DNA of 32,462 nt from Patescibacteria group bacterium (GCA_024239015.1 JANBVM010000003.1:1-32462); one strand, 5' to 3'. Shown: positions 10,387 through 19,683, counted from the stretch's first letter. The notes: generated by a model from the letters alone, not told the origin. Made by a program: numbers and translations.

Positions 10387-10414
10387 TCTGCTTATCCCAT
10401 TAGAGCGACCGAGA

Positions 10415-10471
10415 GGGGTTCGAATCCTACCGCCGGAGCAGGCTAGTGCTCGGTTTGAGTGACCGAGCCGC
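10415..10471 (+). repeat. tRNA 3'-end-like remnant plus diverged hairpin repeat
   Basis: GGGGTTCGAATCCTACCGCCGGAGCA followed by GCTCGGTTTGAGTGACCGAGC hairpin; parallels the tRNA-Gln end GGTTCGAATCCTAGCCCCGCAGCA plus copy 1. No matching tRNA 5' half was seen. Confidence 0.6.
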
Positions 10472-10474
10472 ATT

Positions 10475-10498
10475 AAAAACCCGATAAATCGGGTTTTT
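10475..10498. terminator. Rho-independent terminator (potentially bidirectional)
   Basis: AAAAACCCGA-taaa-TCGGGTTTTT perfect 10-bp stem with U-tract. Confidence 0.85.
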
Positions 10499-10618
10499 AG
10501 TTTGGCTTGAATTTTTACGCTGGAGTTTATAAATAAAAGGCAAAAAATTAATTTTATAACAACTAGAATTATGAACATTCTAAAAAGGATAAAATTATTT
10601 TATAATTAAAGAACGATT

Positions 10619-11587
10619 ATGTATAAGAAAAGTATATACTTAGATAAAATAAATAATCTTCTTTCCGCTCTTGTTGTGAGCATTAAAAACAAGAATGCTT
10701 TATCACTTATTGATGGCAGCGTTCTTAGTGAAGATTTTTTCAAAGACCTTTTGAATAAAGTTTATGGCTATAAATTTATTAATTTAAATGAAGAAAAAAG
10801 TAATTACCCGGGCATAGATTTAGGCGATAAGAGGCGCAGGATGTGTGTGCAGATAACTGCTGAGAATGCTGCAAACAAGATTAAGGATACCATTACAACC
10901 TTTGAGACACAAAAAGGATATAAGGAGTATGATACGCTTATAATTTTTGTCGTTGGCTATAAGAAGAATTACAGAAAAGACTTTCAAACAAAAAAAATCC
11001 ATTTTGATAAAAACGACAATATATGGGATATTAGAACACTTTTCAAAAAAATTTATTCGCTTGATACTTTAAAGATAGCTGATATATCTAATTATCTCGA
11101 TTCTGAACTTCAAAACATTATAACTATCAATCCAATCGATTTGTCAGAGTATGATATCAAATTCATTTTGGAAACTCTTTGGGCATATATAAATAAAAAC
11201 CTCACAGTAATAGAGGGTTCAAAAAAGAAATATCAATTACATAAGCGTGAAAATGATTTCATTGCTCGGAAAAATACATTGAATAATGCTAGTGATACAC
11301 TTTTTGACAAGGAAATAATTCCAAATTTAAAGCATGCAAAGGAAATAGAAACTTTTTTAGGTGATCCAATCAACGATGAATACCAAAGAAAGTATTTTGA
11401 AATAACCGAGGCTTTTCAGAAAGTCTATTTTGAGGATTCTGAAAAATTTGATGGCATTGAATCCTTATTCGGCTTCATATTCGATGAAATAATTAATTAT
11501 CAGAACAGAGACGTAATGGATGATGCGAAGCTACTAATTATATTACATAATATGTATTTTAATTGCGATATTGGGAATAATCCCTAG
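10619..11587 (+). CDS. SMEK-domain protein, putative nuclease-like effector of an ABC three-component system
   Basis: YLDKINNLLSALVVSIKNKNALSLIDGSVLSEDFFKDLLNKVYGYKFINLNEEKSNYPGIDLGDKRRRMCVQITAENAANKIKDTI resembles the SMEK N-terminal domain. GIDLGD...CVQIT is compatible with a degenerate PD-(D/E)XK core. Confidence 0.75.
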   Translation: MYKKSIYLDKINNLLSALVVSIKNKNALSLIDGSVLSEDFFKDLLNKVYGYKFINLNEEKSNYPGIDLGDKRRRMCVQITAENAANKIKDTITTFETQKGYKEYDTLIIFVVGYKKNYRKDFQTKKIHFDKNDNIWDIRTLFKKIYSLDTLKIADISNYLDSELQNIITINPIDLSEYDIKFILETLWAYINKNLTVIEGSKKKYQLHKRENDFIARKNTLNNASDTLFDKEIIPNLKHAKEIETFLGDPINDEYQRKYFEITEAFQKVYFEDSEKFDGIESLFGFIFDEIINYQNRDVMDDAKLLIILHNMYFNCDIGNNP

Positions 11588-11592
11588 ATAAT

Positions 11593-11835
11593 ATGTTAAA
11601 GCCTAACAAGTACACAAGCGTAGATTTATCTGTTTTGTTTGTAAGCTACGAATTACTCAAGATATTTAAATCTCGTAAGGTTATAGCTTATTCAGATTTA
11701 TTAAATCAGGTCTTGAGCGTAAGAGGAGAGAATACACGAAAACTGTTTCTTCCTGCTTTAAGCTTTTTATATTTACTCGGCAGAATTGAGTATCATAAAA
11801 AAGAGGATGTAATAGAATTTAAACATGAAAATTAG
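11593..11835 (+). CDS. Small ABC-three-component middle component (MC6-like)
   Basis: 80-aa protein between SMEK and DUF2326 genes; LLPALSFLYLLGRIEY...DVIEF resembles MC6-type winged-helix middle components. Overlaps the next ORF start. Confidence 0.68.
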   Translation: MLKPNKYTSVDLSVLFVSYELLKIFKSRKVIAYSDLLNQVLSVRGENTRKLFLPALSFLYLLGRIEYHKKEDVIEFKHEN

Positions 11836-13591
11836 CAAAATATATTCAAACGATCCAAGAATGAAACCCATTCTTTTTAGGCCAGGCTTCAATGTTGTGT
11901 ATGGAGATGTTGAAAAGAAATCTGCAATCAAGAACGAACACAACATAGGGAAAACACTCCTTGTTGATTTAATCGATTTTTTATTATTGAAGCGTACGAG
12001 TAAAAAAAATAGACTGTTTAAATATAAAGATAAACTTGGGGGTTGGTGTTTTTTCATGGAACTTGAATTAGAAAAAGGAAAATTTCTAACGATCAAAAGA
12101 TCTCTAGACAGTTCTTCTTTAGCGTCCTTTAAACTCCACTCCAAGAAAAACCAAGATTTTTCGAATGAAATCGTCTGGGATGAGAAGGACACTAAGTTGT
12201 ACGCCAAGAAGTCAAAAGACTCATTGACGATCTTGGAGGATTTATTAGGTTTTGACGTATTGCAAAATTATTCAGTTCGTTTCTTTTTATCCTATCTCTT
12301 GCGCACCCAATATGATTACAGTGATGTATTCAAAATGCCTGAATTTCAAGGGCTAGACGTGGACTGGAAACCACCTCTCTTTAGTTTGTTGGGTTTTGAA
12401 GAAAAATACGTAATTGAAAAATATAGAATTCAGTATGAAATAGATAATAACCAAAGAATACTTAAAACGGTCTTAGGTAGTAAAAAAGATAGTAGCGGTG
12501 AAGCTTACGTATTAAAAGCTGCGATAACAGAGAAAGAGCGTGAAAAAATGCAGGTAAGTCAGCAAGTTGATAAGTTCGACTTTTATTTGAAAGAACAAAA
12601 GTTAAATAAACAATTAATAGAAGAAGTTGAAACTAAGATTAGTAAATTAAATTCTGAAAGATACAGACTTGACTATGAAATAAACAGGATAAAAGAAGCC
12701 TTAAGAGAGAAGGTGATCTTTAGTATTGATGATGTGCAAAAGGTGTTTGAAGATGTGAAAATTTATTTTCCTGAAAAAATGAAGAAAGATTACGATGATC
12801 TAATAAAATTTAATTTAAGTATTTCTAAAGAGAGATCTAAATATTTGCATGAAGATTTAGAAGCATATGCTGAATATCTATCTGATGTCACGTCAGAATT
12901 AAAGAAGTTGAACCAGCAAAAAGAGGAAGACCTCTCTTTCTTAAGAGGTACTGATACTTTTAGGAAGTATAAGCAGAATCAACAAGATTTATTTGGGCTA
13001 GAAGAGCAAATAAATCAATACAAAGCAAGATTGGATTCTTTAGGGACAGCCGAAAATTATGAGAAAAAAATCGAAGTTCTTAGAGAAGAATCTAAAGATG
13101 TCGCAAAAAGTCTAAAGAAAGTCATAGACGCTGGGAATAGAATACACGGTAAAATTTCAGCTATATTTACAGATATATTTAAAAAGACAATGCACGGTAG
13201 TGCATTACTTGTTGTGAGACCTAATAATGCTGGCAATCCTGAATTTGAAAGTATAACCATAAGCAAAGAAGCACAAGACGAGTTAACTGGTCAGAGCGAA
13301 GGCTATACGTCAAAAAAAGTGCAGTGTGCAGCTTTTGTGTTGTCCATCCTAAGTGTTTATAGCTCAAGAAAGTTTTATAAATTTGCCTATCACGATGGAT
13401 TGTTTGAGAGTTGGGGAAACAATCCCAAAAAGAATTTTACAAATGAAGTGAGAAAAATTTGTAAAGAAAATGATCTACAATACATAGTTAGTATGATTAA
13501 AAGCGATGTTCCTGAAGATTTTTCTTTCAACGAAGGAGAAATTATTTTAAGCTTAGACGATAAAAACAAATTACTTGGCTTTTCTTTTTAA
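11825..13591 (+). CDS. DUF2326-type ABC/SMC-like ATPase of an ABC three-component system
   Basis: MKISKIYSNDPRMKPILFRPGFNVVYGDVEKKSAIKNEHNIGKTLLVDLIDFLLLKR (Walker A variant HNIGKTLL), long central coiled coil, C-terminal FAYHDGLFESWGNNPKKNF. Confidence 0.82.
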   Translation: MKISKIYSNDPRMKPILFRPGFNVVYGDVEKKSAIKNEHNIGKTLLVDLIDFLLLKRTSKKNRLFKYKDKLGGWCFFMELELEKGKFLTIKRSLDSSSLASFKLHSKKNQDFSNEIVWDEKDTKLYAKKSKDSLTILEDLLGFDVLQNYSVRFFLSYLLRTQYDYSDVFKMPEFQGLDVDWKPPLFSLLGFEEKYVIEKYRIQYEIDNNQRILKTVLGSKKDSSGEAYVLKAAITEKEREKMQVSQQVDKFDFYLKEQKLNKQLIEEVETKISKLNSERYRLDYEINRIKEALREKVIFSIDDVQKVFEDVKIYFPEKMKKDYDDLIKFNLSISKERSKYLHEDLEAYAEYLSDVTSELKKLNQQKEEDLSFLRGTDTFRKYKQNQQDLFGLEEQINQYKARLDSLGTAENYEKKIEVLREESKDVAKSLKKVIDAGNRIHGKISAIFTDIFKKTMHGSALLVVRPNNAGNPEFESITISKEAQDELTGQSEGYTSKKVQCAAFVLSILSVYSSRKFYKFAYHDGLFESWGNNPKKNFTNEVRKICKENDLQYIVSMIKSDVPEDFSFNEGEIILSLDDKNKLLGFSF

Positions 13592-13745
13592 ACTATTTTT
13601 CTTACGAAGGAAATTAAAGGATAAATATATTTCATGAATTGAGTGGTGATTGTGCCTATTTTTAATTTACTCGGGTGTCCGAACATAGTTTACAATACCC
13701 CGCAGCTCAAATTCGAAGACAAAGAGATTTCTATAAATATAAAAC

Positions 13746-13764
13746 GTCCGATATCGGGCATTTT
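13746..13764. terminator. Possible terminator hairpin
   Basis: GTCCGATATCGGGC self-complementary (one G-T) followed by ATTTTATTTT. Confidence 0.4.
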
Positions 13765-13924
13765 ATTTTGTTATAGCTACGACCATATCTAATGTAGACT
13801 TTCACAAGCTATTTCATTATTGTCTCCATTAAGACGGTGAATGTCATTACTAATTCCTCCGCAATACTCAAAAACTCCTTGACTCTCTATATAAAGAATG
13901 TCTTAAGAGATATATTTAGATTTT

Positions 13925-14701
13925 TTAGTAAATACTATAAACTACTTCATCGTCAAGAATTATCTCTTCGCTCTGCCATCCTTCTGATTTATCCCAATTT
14001 AACGTAACAAACCAGTTACTTCTTATCATGGCACCAAAAGAATTTTGGGCATCAACATAAGAAACAACCCTGAAGCGATTTTTTAATGCTGGCTCGTCTT
14101 CGTGGGCCGGAACGTCAGGTAGGGAAATAATCCTAGGTTCGCCTTCAAAGACTCCGGGAAACTTAGCCGTTGAGGGAGATTTTAAGAAAGCTTTTACAAA
14201 CTTTTTTGCTATAATACCGGCTTGACCTTCAGTAGGCTTGCTTTCTTGCCCTTGATTGGATTGAGACGATGGAGAACTTGGTTTGGAATCATTTGTAAGC
14301 CCCGATTTAAAGATAAAGATTATCAGAATAATCAGGAAGGTTAAAACTACCGGATTACTTTTCTTTTTAGAAGGTTTTTCTAATACTGCTTGTTCAGGAA
14401 TTTCTGATAATGGTTTTTCTTGGTCTCCTCTTTGGTTTTGTTTAACCTGTCCGAACTCTCGTTTTGATTGGTAGATAGCGTCACGGAGTTTGTTTTGGTC
14501 GTTTGCCTTGACTGGTATTTTGATTCTTTTTCCCGCAGTTGTTTCAATAGTTACTTGTCCAAGAAATCTTGATGTTTCTACAGATACAATGTGATTGATT
14601 GCAATAGTCTTCTCGCCGCTCAAAATTAACTTGTAAGCCACATAATCAGGATAAACGCTTATCCTGGAGCCTGTTTGAGATGTTTCAAATAAAGGTTTCA
14701 T
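13925..14701 (-). CDS. Membrane-anchored protein with N-terminal PH-like region and lipoprotein-like C-terminal domain
   Basis: N-terminus ISVYPDYVAYKLILSGEKTIAINHIVSVE (bacterial PH-like), TM NPVVLTFLIILIIFIFKSGL, C-terminus FVKAFLKSPSTAKFPGV...YVDAQNSFGAMIRSNWFVTL. Confidence 0.6.
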   Translation of the reverse strand: MKPLFETSQTGSRISVYPDYVAYKLILSGEKTIAINHIVSVETSRFLGQVTIETTAGKRIKIPVKANDQNKLRDAIYQSKREFGQVKQNQRGDQEKPLSEIPEQAVLEKPSKKKSNPVVLTFLIILIIFIFKSGLTNDSKPSSPSSQSNQGQESKPTEGQAGIIAKKFVKAFLKSPSTAKFPGVFEGEPRIISLPDVPAHEDEPALKNRFRVVSYVDAQNSFGAMIRSNWFVTLNWDKSEGWQSEEIILDDEVVYSIY

Positions 14702-14820
14702 ATTTTGATTTATTTTAATTTTATTTTACCGACTTTTTTTGGTTTTGCATTTTAACTGACGGGAACACAAAGCTCGCCGCCAGCGATGACTTGCGCCACC
14801 CATACCGGTTTCCCGATATG

Positions 14821-14869
14821 ACCGATCAAGGTGCTCTGACGACGAGCTTAATACCTTGATCGGTTTTTT
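14821..14869 (+). terminator. Long stem-loop with U-tract
   Basis: ACCGATCAAGGT (14821-14832) and ACCTTGATCGGT (14853-14864) form a perfect 12-bp stem followed by TTTTT; internal GCTC/GAGC hairpin. Confidence 0.75.
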
Positions 14870-14938
14870 GCGCCATACCTTATGAAATTTATAAGGGTTA
14901 GGCATATTAAATTGTTACTTCATCATATCAGAACCTTT

Positions 14939-16264
14939 CTATTTTTCCAGATAAATCATTTTATCCTTGAGTACTAGCTTTGTCTTTAAGCGGGAAAGAA
15001 GTTCTCTTTTTTCTACGATAGAACCTTCCTTTAAAAGGTATTTTGCGTAGATCTTGGCATTTATTTTATCTTTGGCTTCAGCTTGCTTTTTTATTCCAAG
15101 AACTGAGGATCTGAATTTGTTATACCTTTCTACTTCTTTTTCTATTCCTTCTTCCATACCAAGCTTGTCCAAGCTAACCTTGTCTATGATGCTTAGCAGC
15201 TGCTCAATCAATCCTTCTTCTCTAATGTATCCTGATTTACATTCAATGTCCCTACTTCTAGTACAGCCATAATACACATACCTTTTAGTGGTTCCATCAC
15301 TAAGCTTTTTAAATTTTTCATCTGCGCTAACCCCAGAGTCACACAATCCACATTTAAGTAATCTGGTGAAGGCAAATTCTTTACTTTGAGCTCTTACTAT
15401 ATTGTCTCTGGTAAGCCTATCCTGAACTTTCTCAAACAACTCTTTGGTTATAATCGGGGTATGTTTACCCGTATACCAGTTTCCACTCCCGCGAGGATAT
15501 TCAAAGACTCCATAATAGAAGGTGTTTTTAAGAATGAGATATATATTGCTCAAACTCAGAGGTTTTCCATTCTTGGTTTTAAAATTAGTATCTCTCAACC
15601 ATTGGTATAGTTTTCTGCCGCTCCATTCTTCATGAATAACTTTCTCAAACATTTTTTTAATAACCGGTGCGCGCTTTGGATCAACTAATACATAGCCCTT
15701 TCTATCTGTCCTTTTTTCGTTTAGGTAGCCCGTTGGCGCTGTTGATGACCAAAGACCCATCTCTGCCTTAGCCCTTAAGCCTCGTTTAACATTTTGGCTT
15801 TTGTTATCGTTTTCAAGCTTGGCCTGACTCCCAAGAATCATTAGTAGAAATTTTTCATTAGGCGAGTCACTAAATTTTTGACTATAAGTTCTGATGGCGA
15901 GAAGTATTTTCTGGTCCATTAGATCTACTAATGCTCCCAAGTCACCTGCATTTCTACTTAGTCTATCTGGTGCCCACGTAAGAATAGCGTTGAACTTACC
16001 GACCTCTATATCTTTGAGCATTTGGTTATAAACAGGCCTTAATCCTACCGCTTTGGCAGAATGGCTTTCTTTTCGTATTTCAACCACATCGAGCTTCTCT
16101 CGTTCTGCTATCTTGAGCATTTCTTTAATCTGCGAATCAATGGAAAGCGCCTGAAGTTCATCAGATTCAGTTGATTTTCTGGCATATAGGCAGTAGCGGG
16201 TGATAGGGATTTGAGATGCTTCTTTACTTTTGTTTTGGGTATCTGTGAGGGTTGTATTCATCAT
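14939..16264 (-). CDS. Large serine recombinase (resolvase + recombinase + zinc ribbon)
   Basis: RYCLYARKSTESDELQALSIDSQIKEM...ILTWAPDRLSRNAGDLGALVDLMD (serine recombinase catalytic domain); zinc ribbon LLKCGLCDSGVSADEKFKKL...YYGCTRSRDIECKSGYIRE. Confidence 0.93.
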   Translation of the reverse strand: MMNTTLTDTQNKSKEASQIPITRYCLYARKSTESDELQALSIDSQIKEMLKIAEREKLDVVEIRKESHSAKAVGLRPVYNQMLKDIEVGKFNAILTWAPDRLSRNAGDLGALVDLMDQKILLAIRTYSQKFSDSPNEKFLLMILGSQAKLENDNKSQNVKRGLRAKAEMGLWSSTAPTGYLNEKRTDRKGYVLVDPKRAPVIKKMFEKVIHEEWSGRKLYQWLRDTNFKTKNGKPLSLSNIYLILKNTFYYGVFEYPRGSGNWYTGKHTPIITKELFEKVQDRLTRDNIVRAQSKEFAFTRLLKCGLCDSGVSADEKFKKLSDGTTKRYVYYGCTRSRDIECKSGYIREEGLIEQLLSIIDKVSLDKLGMEEGIEKEVERYNKFRSSVLGIKKQAEAKDKINAKIYAKYLLKEGSIVEKRELLSRLKTKLVLKDKMIYLEK

Positions 16265-16395
16265 TTATTGGTCTTTTTAATTCTTATATGTGTCGACCAA
16301 TTACATTGATGACGCAACCCTGCTAGTGAGTCCAGGATCCATCAGTTGGTAAACTGTTGGTAACTAAAAGCCATCAAAAATCCCTTTAAATCCCT

Positions 16396-17862
16396 CTAAA
16401 ATTCTCGGTCTAGGAGTCCAGCGAGAATCGGTCTTTGTCCTGTTCCCTGCGAGGGAAATCCGCTTGAAGTATAATCTGACTCTTCGATAATCTTTCCAAT
16501 AAGTAGCGCAAAAGCATCAGCCAAATCATCATATTTTTCTGATCCAAACCCTAAGAGCTGTTGTATCAACTGCTTGTTTCCCTCTCTATGAAACAAAACC
16601 TTTCCTTGTTTTAAATACGGAGTGGTGATAGACAGTCTAGCTTTTTTATCTTGACCCATAAGAGGAATCCCTTTAGCCGGATAACCTTCGTTTTCAAGTT
16701 GCTGAATAAGAGATTTCTGATAACCAACGTCTTCTATATAAATGTAGTGCGGTTTACCAGCTGAGGCATATATCTCTTTTATTCTTTCCGTTGTCTCAGG
16801 AAAAGTTAATCTTTCATTTACTGGAAAGGGGAGTATATATATTTTTAATTTTCCTCTTTCTCTACACACTCTGGCAGATACCATGGCTGTAAAGTGAGCG
16901 CTGGATTTCTGGGAAATAGCTAAATCTAAAGCAGTAGCTGAATAGAGATATTGAACTTCTTCTTTCTCTGTGTCAGGCAATTCATCATAATAAGTTATCC
17001 AATCAGGATGTATAACTCTGTCTGCATCCGGAACTATCTTTAACATATATTCCCTTTGCCAGGTTGCTTCATCTCCAATCTTCCTCTTTTCGGCATTTAC
17101 AGCCTGCTCGTCCGGGAATTTACTTCTCCATAAGGCATTTTCTCGGTCCATAAATGGGTATTCTTTATATAGTCCGTCTAACCGATCTTCTTTTATTCCT
17201 CTCTTGATGCGCATTAATGGTGAATCTTCGTGCAGGAGGTTACCTATAATAATTAATCTTGTGTTCTGATCTCCAGATGGAATTACATCACCTGTAAGCC
17301 AGGCATATGTTTTATCCCGATTCTCTTTAGTTCTTATTGAATCTAAATCCTCAATGTCGTCGCAGATAATGAGGTCTGGTCTGTGTTCTCCGTGTTTCAA
17401 CCCTCTGATGCTCTGCTCAACCGAAGCAACAGAAATCCGCGCCTTATACCTAGGTATTACAAGGGAAGACGAACCCCATTGATTAGTCTGTTCCTTGAAA
17501 GGACCCAGGTCTGCTCGTAATAAATCATTGTTTTCAAGCTCTTCTCTCAAATTTGCTAAGTGTTGATGCACTTGCCTTTGAGTTTGGCTGAGAATAACAA
17601 CGTATTTCTTTTGCTGTTCTCCAAGGATTGCCCAAATAGGGTAGGAGAGAGTAAAAATGGTTGATTTAGCTGAACCTCTGAAAGCTACCATGACAAGAGT
17701 TTTGATCTTTGTATTTTCACTCAAAGCAAACATTTCTTTCTGGAATTTAGCGGTTTGGTGTTTCACGTGTAACTTGAGATACATATTGAAAAACCAGTAA
17801 TGACTCCTTTTCCCAAGCTCCCGCCTGAGTCTTGGGTTTCTAATTATCTTATCTATATTCAT
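16396..17862 (-). CDS. Phage terminase large subunit-like protein
   Basis: Walker A-like AFRGSAKSTIFTLSYPIW, Walker B LIICDDIEDLDS, nuclease-domain acidic motifs ATALDLAISQKSSAHFTAMV, YIEDVGYQKSLIQQL, YDDLADAFALLI. Confidence 0.88.
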   Translation of the reverse strand: MNIDKIIRNPRLRRELGKRSHYWFFNMYLKLHVKHQTAKFQKEMFALSENTKIKTLVMVAFRGSAKSTIFTLSYPIWAILGEQQKKYVVILSQTQRQVHQHLANLREELENNDLLRADLGPFKEQTNQWGSSSLVIPRYKARISVASVEQSIRGLKHGEHRPDLIICDDIEDLDSIRTKENRDKTYAWLTGDVIPSGDQNTRLIIIGNLLHEDSPLMRIKRGIKEDRLDGLYKEYPFMDRENALWRSKFPDEQAVNAEKRKIGDEATWQREYMLKIVPDADRVIHPDWITYYDELPDTEKEEVQYLYSATALDLAISQKSSAHFTAMVSARVCRERGKLKIYILPFPVNERLTFPETTERIKEIYASAGKPHYIYIEDVGYQKSLIQQLENEGYPAKGIPLMGQDKKARLSITTPYLKQGKVLFHREGNKQLIQQLLGFGSEKYDDLADAFALLIGKIIEESDYTSSGFPSQGTGQRPILAGLLDREF

Positions 17863-18281
17863 TTTTCTTTTTCCTCCTTTAATTGTTTATTATCGAAACC
17901 TTTTGTATTAAGAGAGGCCAGACTTAGAGCCTCTTTAATGAGTGCTTCCTCCTCTGGGGTTAGTTCTTCGTCCTGGATTCTAAGTTTAGCCGTGATTTCT
18001 AAGTGATTGCCGTAGGTTCCATGGTGATGCCTCAACCAGAACGTTATAGCGCTCAAATTTTGGTCCTTAATAGCCGAGATCAGCTGACTCTCGGCTAAAT
18101 CATTGACCAGTAGTAAGCCCTGCTGAATCGCTTTGTCTGTCTCTTTTTTAAACTCAGGATCTTCTTTTCTCCATCGGTAGTAAGTGGCCCTTCCAACACC
18201 AGTTTTCTCGCATATAATCTGGACGATCGGTGTTTGGCTGAGGCGGTCTATTATTAGCTTTTTAGTCTTATCTTTTTTCAT
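17859..18281 (-). CDS. Terminase small subunit-like HTH protein
   Basis: IVQIICEKTGVGRATYYRWRKEDPEFKKETDKAIQQGLLLVNDLAESQLISAIKDQNLSAITFWLRHHHGTYG; overlaps the terL start by 4 bp. Confidence 0.75.
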   Translation of the reverse strand: MKKDKTKKLIIDRLSQTPIVQIICEKTGVGRATYYRWRKEDPEFKKETDKAIQQGLLLVNDLAESQLISAIKDQNLSAITFWLRHHHGTYGNHLEITAKLRIQDEELTPEEEALIKEALSLASLNTKGFDNKQLKEEKEK

Positions 18282-19603
18282 GACTGTATCTTTTTAGTTT
18301 TCTTACCGGTTAACCTTTCCCATCTTCGCTTGATAACTTCGCAATACACATTTGATAATTCCATCAGATAACATCTCCTCTGCATTTTTTCTGATGCAAT
18401 AAGTGTTGATCCACTTCCACCAAATGGTTCTATAATTAAATTGTTCCTTTTAGTTAAAACTTTGATGTAGGGGATAAGTATCTCCACTGGTTTGCAGCCA
18501 AAAACAACTCCTTGTCCTGAGCTTTTGGCGTCGTCAGCCTTAAACTGTATAAAGTCTGTAGGGCAAATCTTTTTGCCCTTTTTGTATCCTTCCCAGTGTG
18601 GTCTACCGCCAATTGCATACAGTGCAGTCTCATACTCGTTCTGCAATAATTCATCTTCATCTTCCATGTTCAAATCAATATTCCCTGAAGTACCTGCCAT
18701 GGCTATATCATGCTTACTGAAGAATCTATATTTAGCTGCGAACCCTTGAGTTCTATTAGGAAGGTTCCAGACAATCATATTCCTGACCTTCCAATGTTTT
18801 TCCATCTCGCCCCAGACTTCTCTGATGTTCTTCCAATTTTCAAAAACAATAATATTAAAATCTTGTTTTTGAATCTTACTGATATTAGCCATCCATTTTT
18901 CAGTAAAGTCATCCGGTAGAACATCTGTTTCAAGATACTTCCTATTTCTACGGAATCCAAACCCAGGAGCCTTGCCCTTATACTTAGTTTTTAGATATTC
19001 AAGCCGATAGGGCGGATCTGTAAAGCAGAAATCTGCTTTTTGTCCATCCATTAGTTTTAGGACGTCATCTTTTTGGGTCGAATTGCCACACATTAATTTG
19101 TGGTTTCCTAACTGATAGATATCTCCTTTTTTCACTTTCACTTTTTTAATATCCAGTTTTCTTAGCTCTTTCTCCAGATCAAATTCTTCCGGCATAGATT
19201 CGATAGGGAAGATATCGTCTAACTCTTCACTGTGGAATCCTATATCAGATAAGAAATTTTCATCAAATTTGCCCAAAAGCTCCAAGTCCCATTCTCCGGT
19301 GTTTTTATTTAGCCTAAGGTTTAACTCTTTTTCTTTTTCAATGTCTGATATGTTTATGTACAACACAGGAATCTCCTCATAGCCAAAATCTTTAGCCACC
19401 TTGAGCCTGAAATGGCCTCCTATTACTACATCCTTTCTGTTGGGAGCCGAGTTACAGATTACAGGCTTGAGCAATCCAAACTTCTTTATGCTTTCTTTTA
19501 AATCTGCCGTTGCTTTATCTGACCACTTTCTAGGATTGTATGTTGACGGCTTGAGCTGGTTTATTGGAACATAAGAAACCTTGAGGTTATTAATTTCATT
19601 CAT
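18278..19603 (-). CDS. ParB-like N-terminal domain fused to DNA methyltransferase (beta-class order)
   Basis: VPINQLKPSTYNPRKWSDKATADLKESIKKFGLLKPVICN...VIGGHFRLKVAKDFGYEEIPV (ParB/Srx-like); FCFTDPPYRLEYL (motif IV) precedes IIEPFGGSGSTLIASEKMQRRCYLMEL (motif I). Confidence 0.9.
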   Translation of the reverse strand: MNEINNLKVSYVPINQLKPSTYNPRKWSDKATADLKESIKKFGLLKPVICNSAPNRKDVVIGGHFRLKVAKDFGYEEIPVLYINISDIEKEKELNLRLNKNTGEWDLELLGKFDENFLSDIGFHSEELDDIFPIESMPEEFDLEKELRKLDIKKVKVKKGDIYQLGNHKLMCGNSTQKDDVLKLMDGQKADFCFTDPPYRLEYLKTKYKGKAPGFGFRRNRKYLETDVLPDDFTEKWMANISKIQKQDFNIIVFENWKNIREVWGEMEKHWKVRNMIVWNLPNRTQGFAAKYRFFSKHDIAMAGTSGNIDLNMEDEDELLQNEYETALYAIGGRPHWEGYKKGKKICPTDFIQFKADDAKSSGQGVVFGCKPVEILIPYIKVLTKRNNLIIEPFGGSGSTLIASEKMQRRCYLMELSNVYCEVIKRRWERLTGKKTKKIQS

Positions 19604-19634
19604 AGTAAATTCAAATTTAATTAATAAAACAAAA

Positions 19635-19662
19635 ATCAGTAGCTATAATATAAGCTACTGAT
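19635..19662. promoter_or_regulatory. Inverted repeat IR1 enclosing TATAAT-like core
   Basis: ATCAGTAGCT-ataatata-AGCTACTGAT, perfect 10-bp arms, 32 bp upstream of the ParB-MTase start. Confidence 0.65.
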
Positions 19663-19683
19663 GAAAAAACCGAGGTAAAATCA

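Noticed and set aside
10258-10578. 106-aa minus-strand ORF
   Set aside because: It runs antisense through tRNA-Gln, the repeats and the terminator (GFEPR/GGRIRTPL-type peptides typical of translated tRNA antisense); not a gene.
14833-14852. CTGACGA as a hammerhead ribozyme core
   Set aside because: Matches CUGANGA but no GAAA core or stem III/NUH cleavage site at suitable spacing; it is the loop of a terminator-like stem.
16265-16395. Serine integrase attP in the gap upstream of the recombinase
   Set aside because: Only a short direct repeat (GTTGGTAA x2) and a 5-bp inverted repeat are visible; too weak without an attB comparison.
18454-18960. Several short ORFs on both strands inside the ParB-MTase gene
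   Set aside because: The MTase frame carries clear DPPY and FGGSGS motifs; the others are shadow ORFs.
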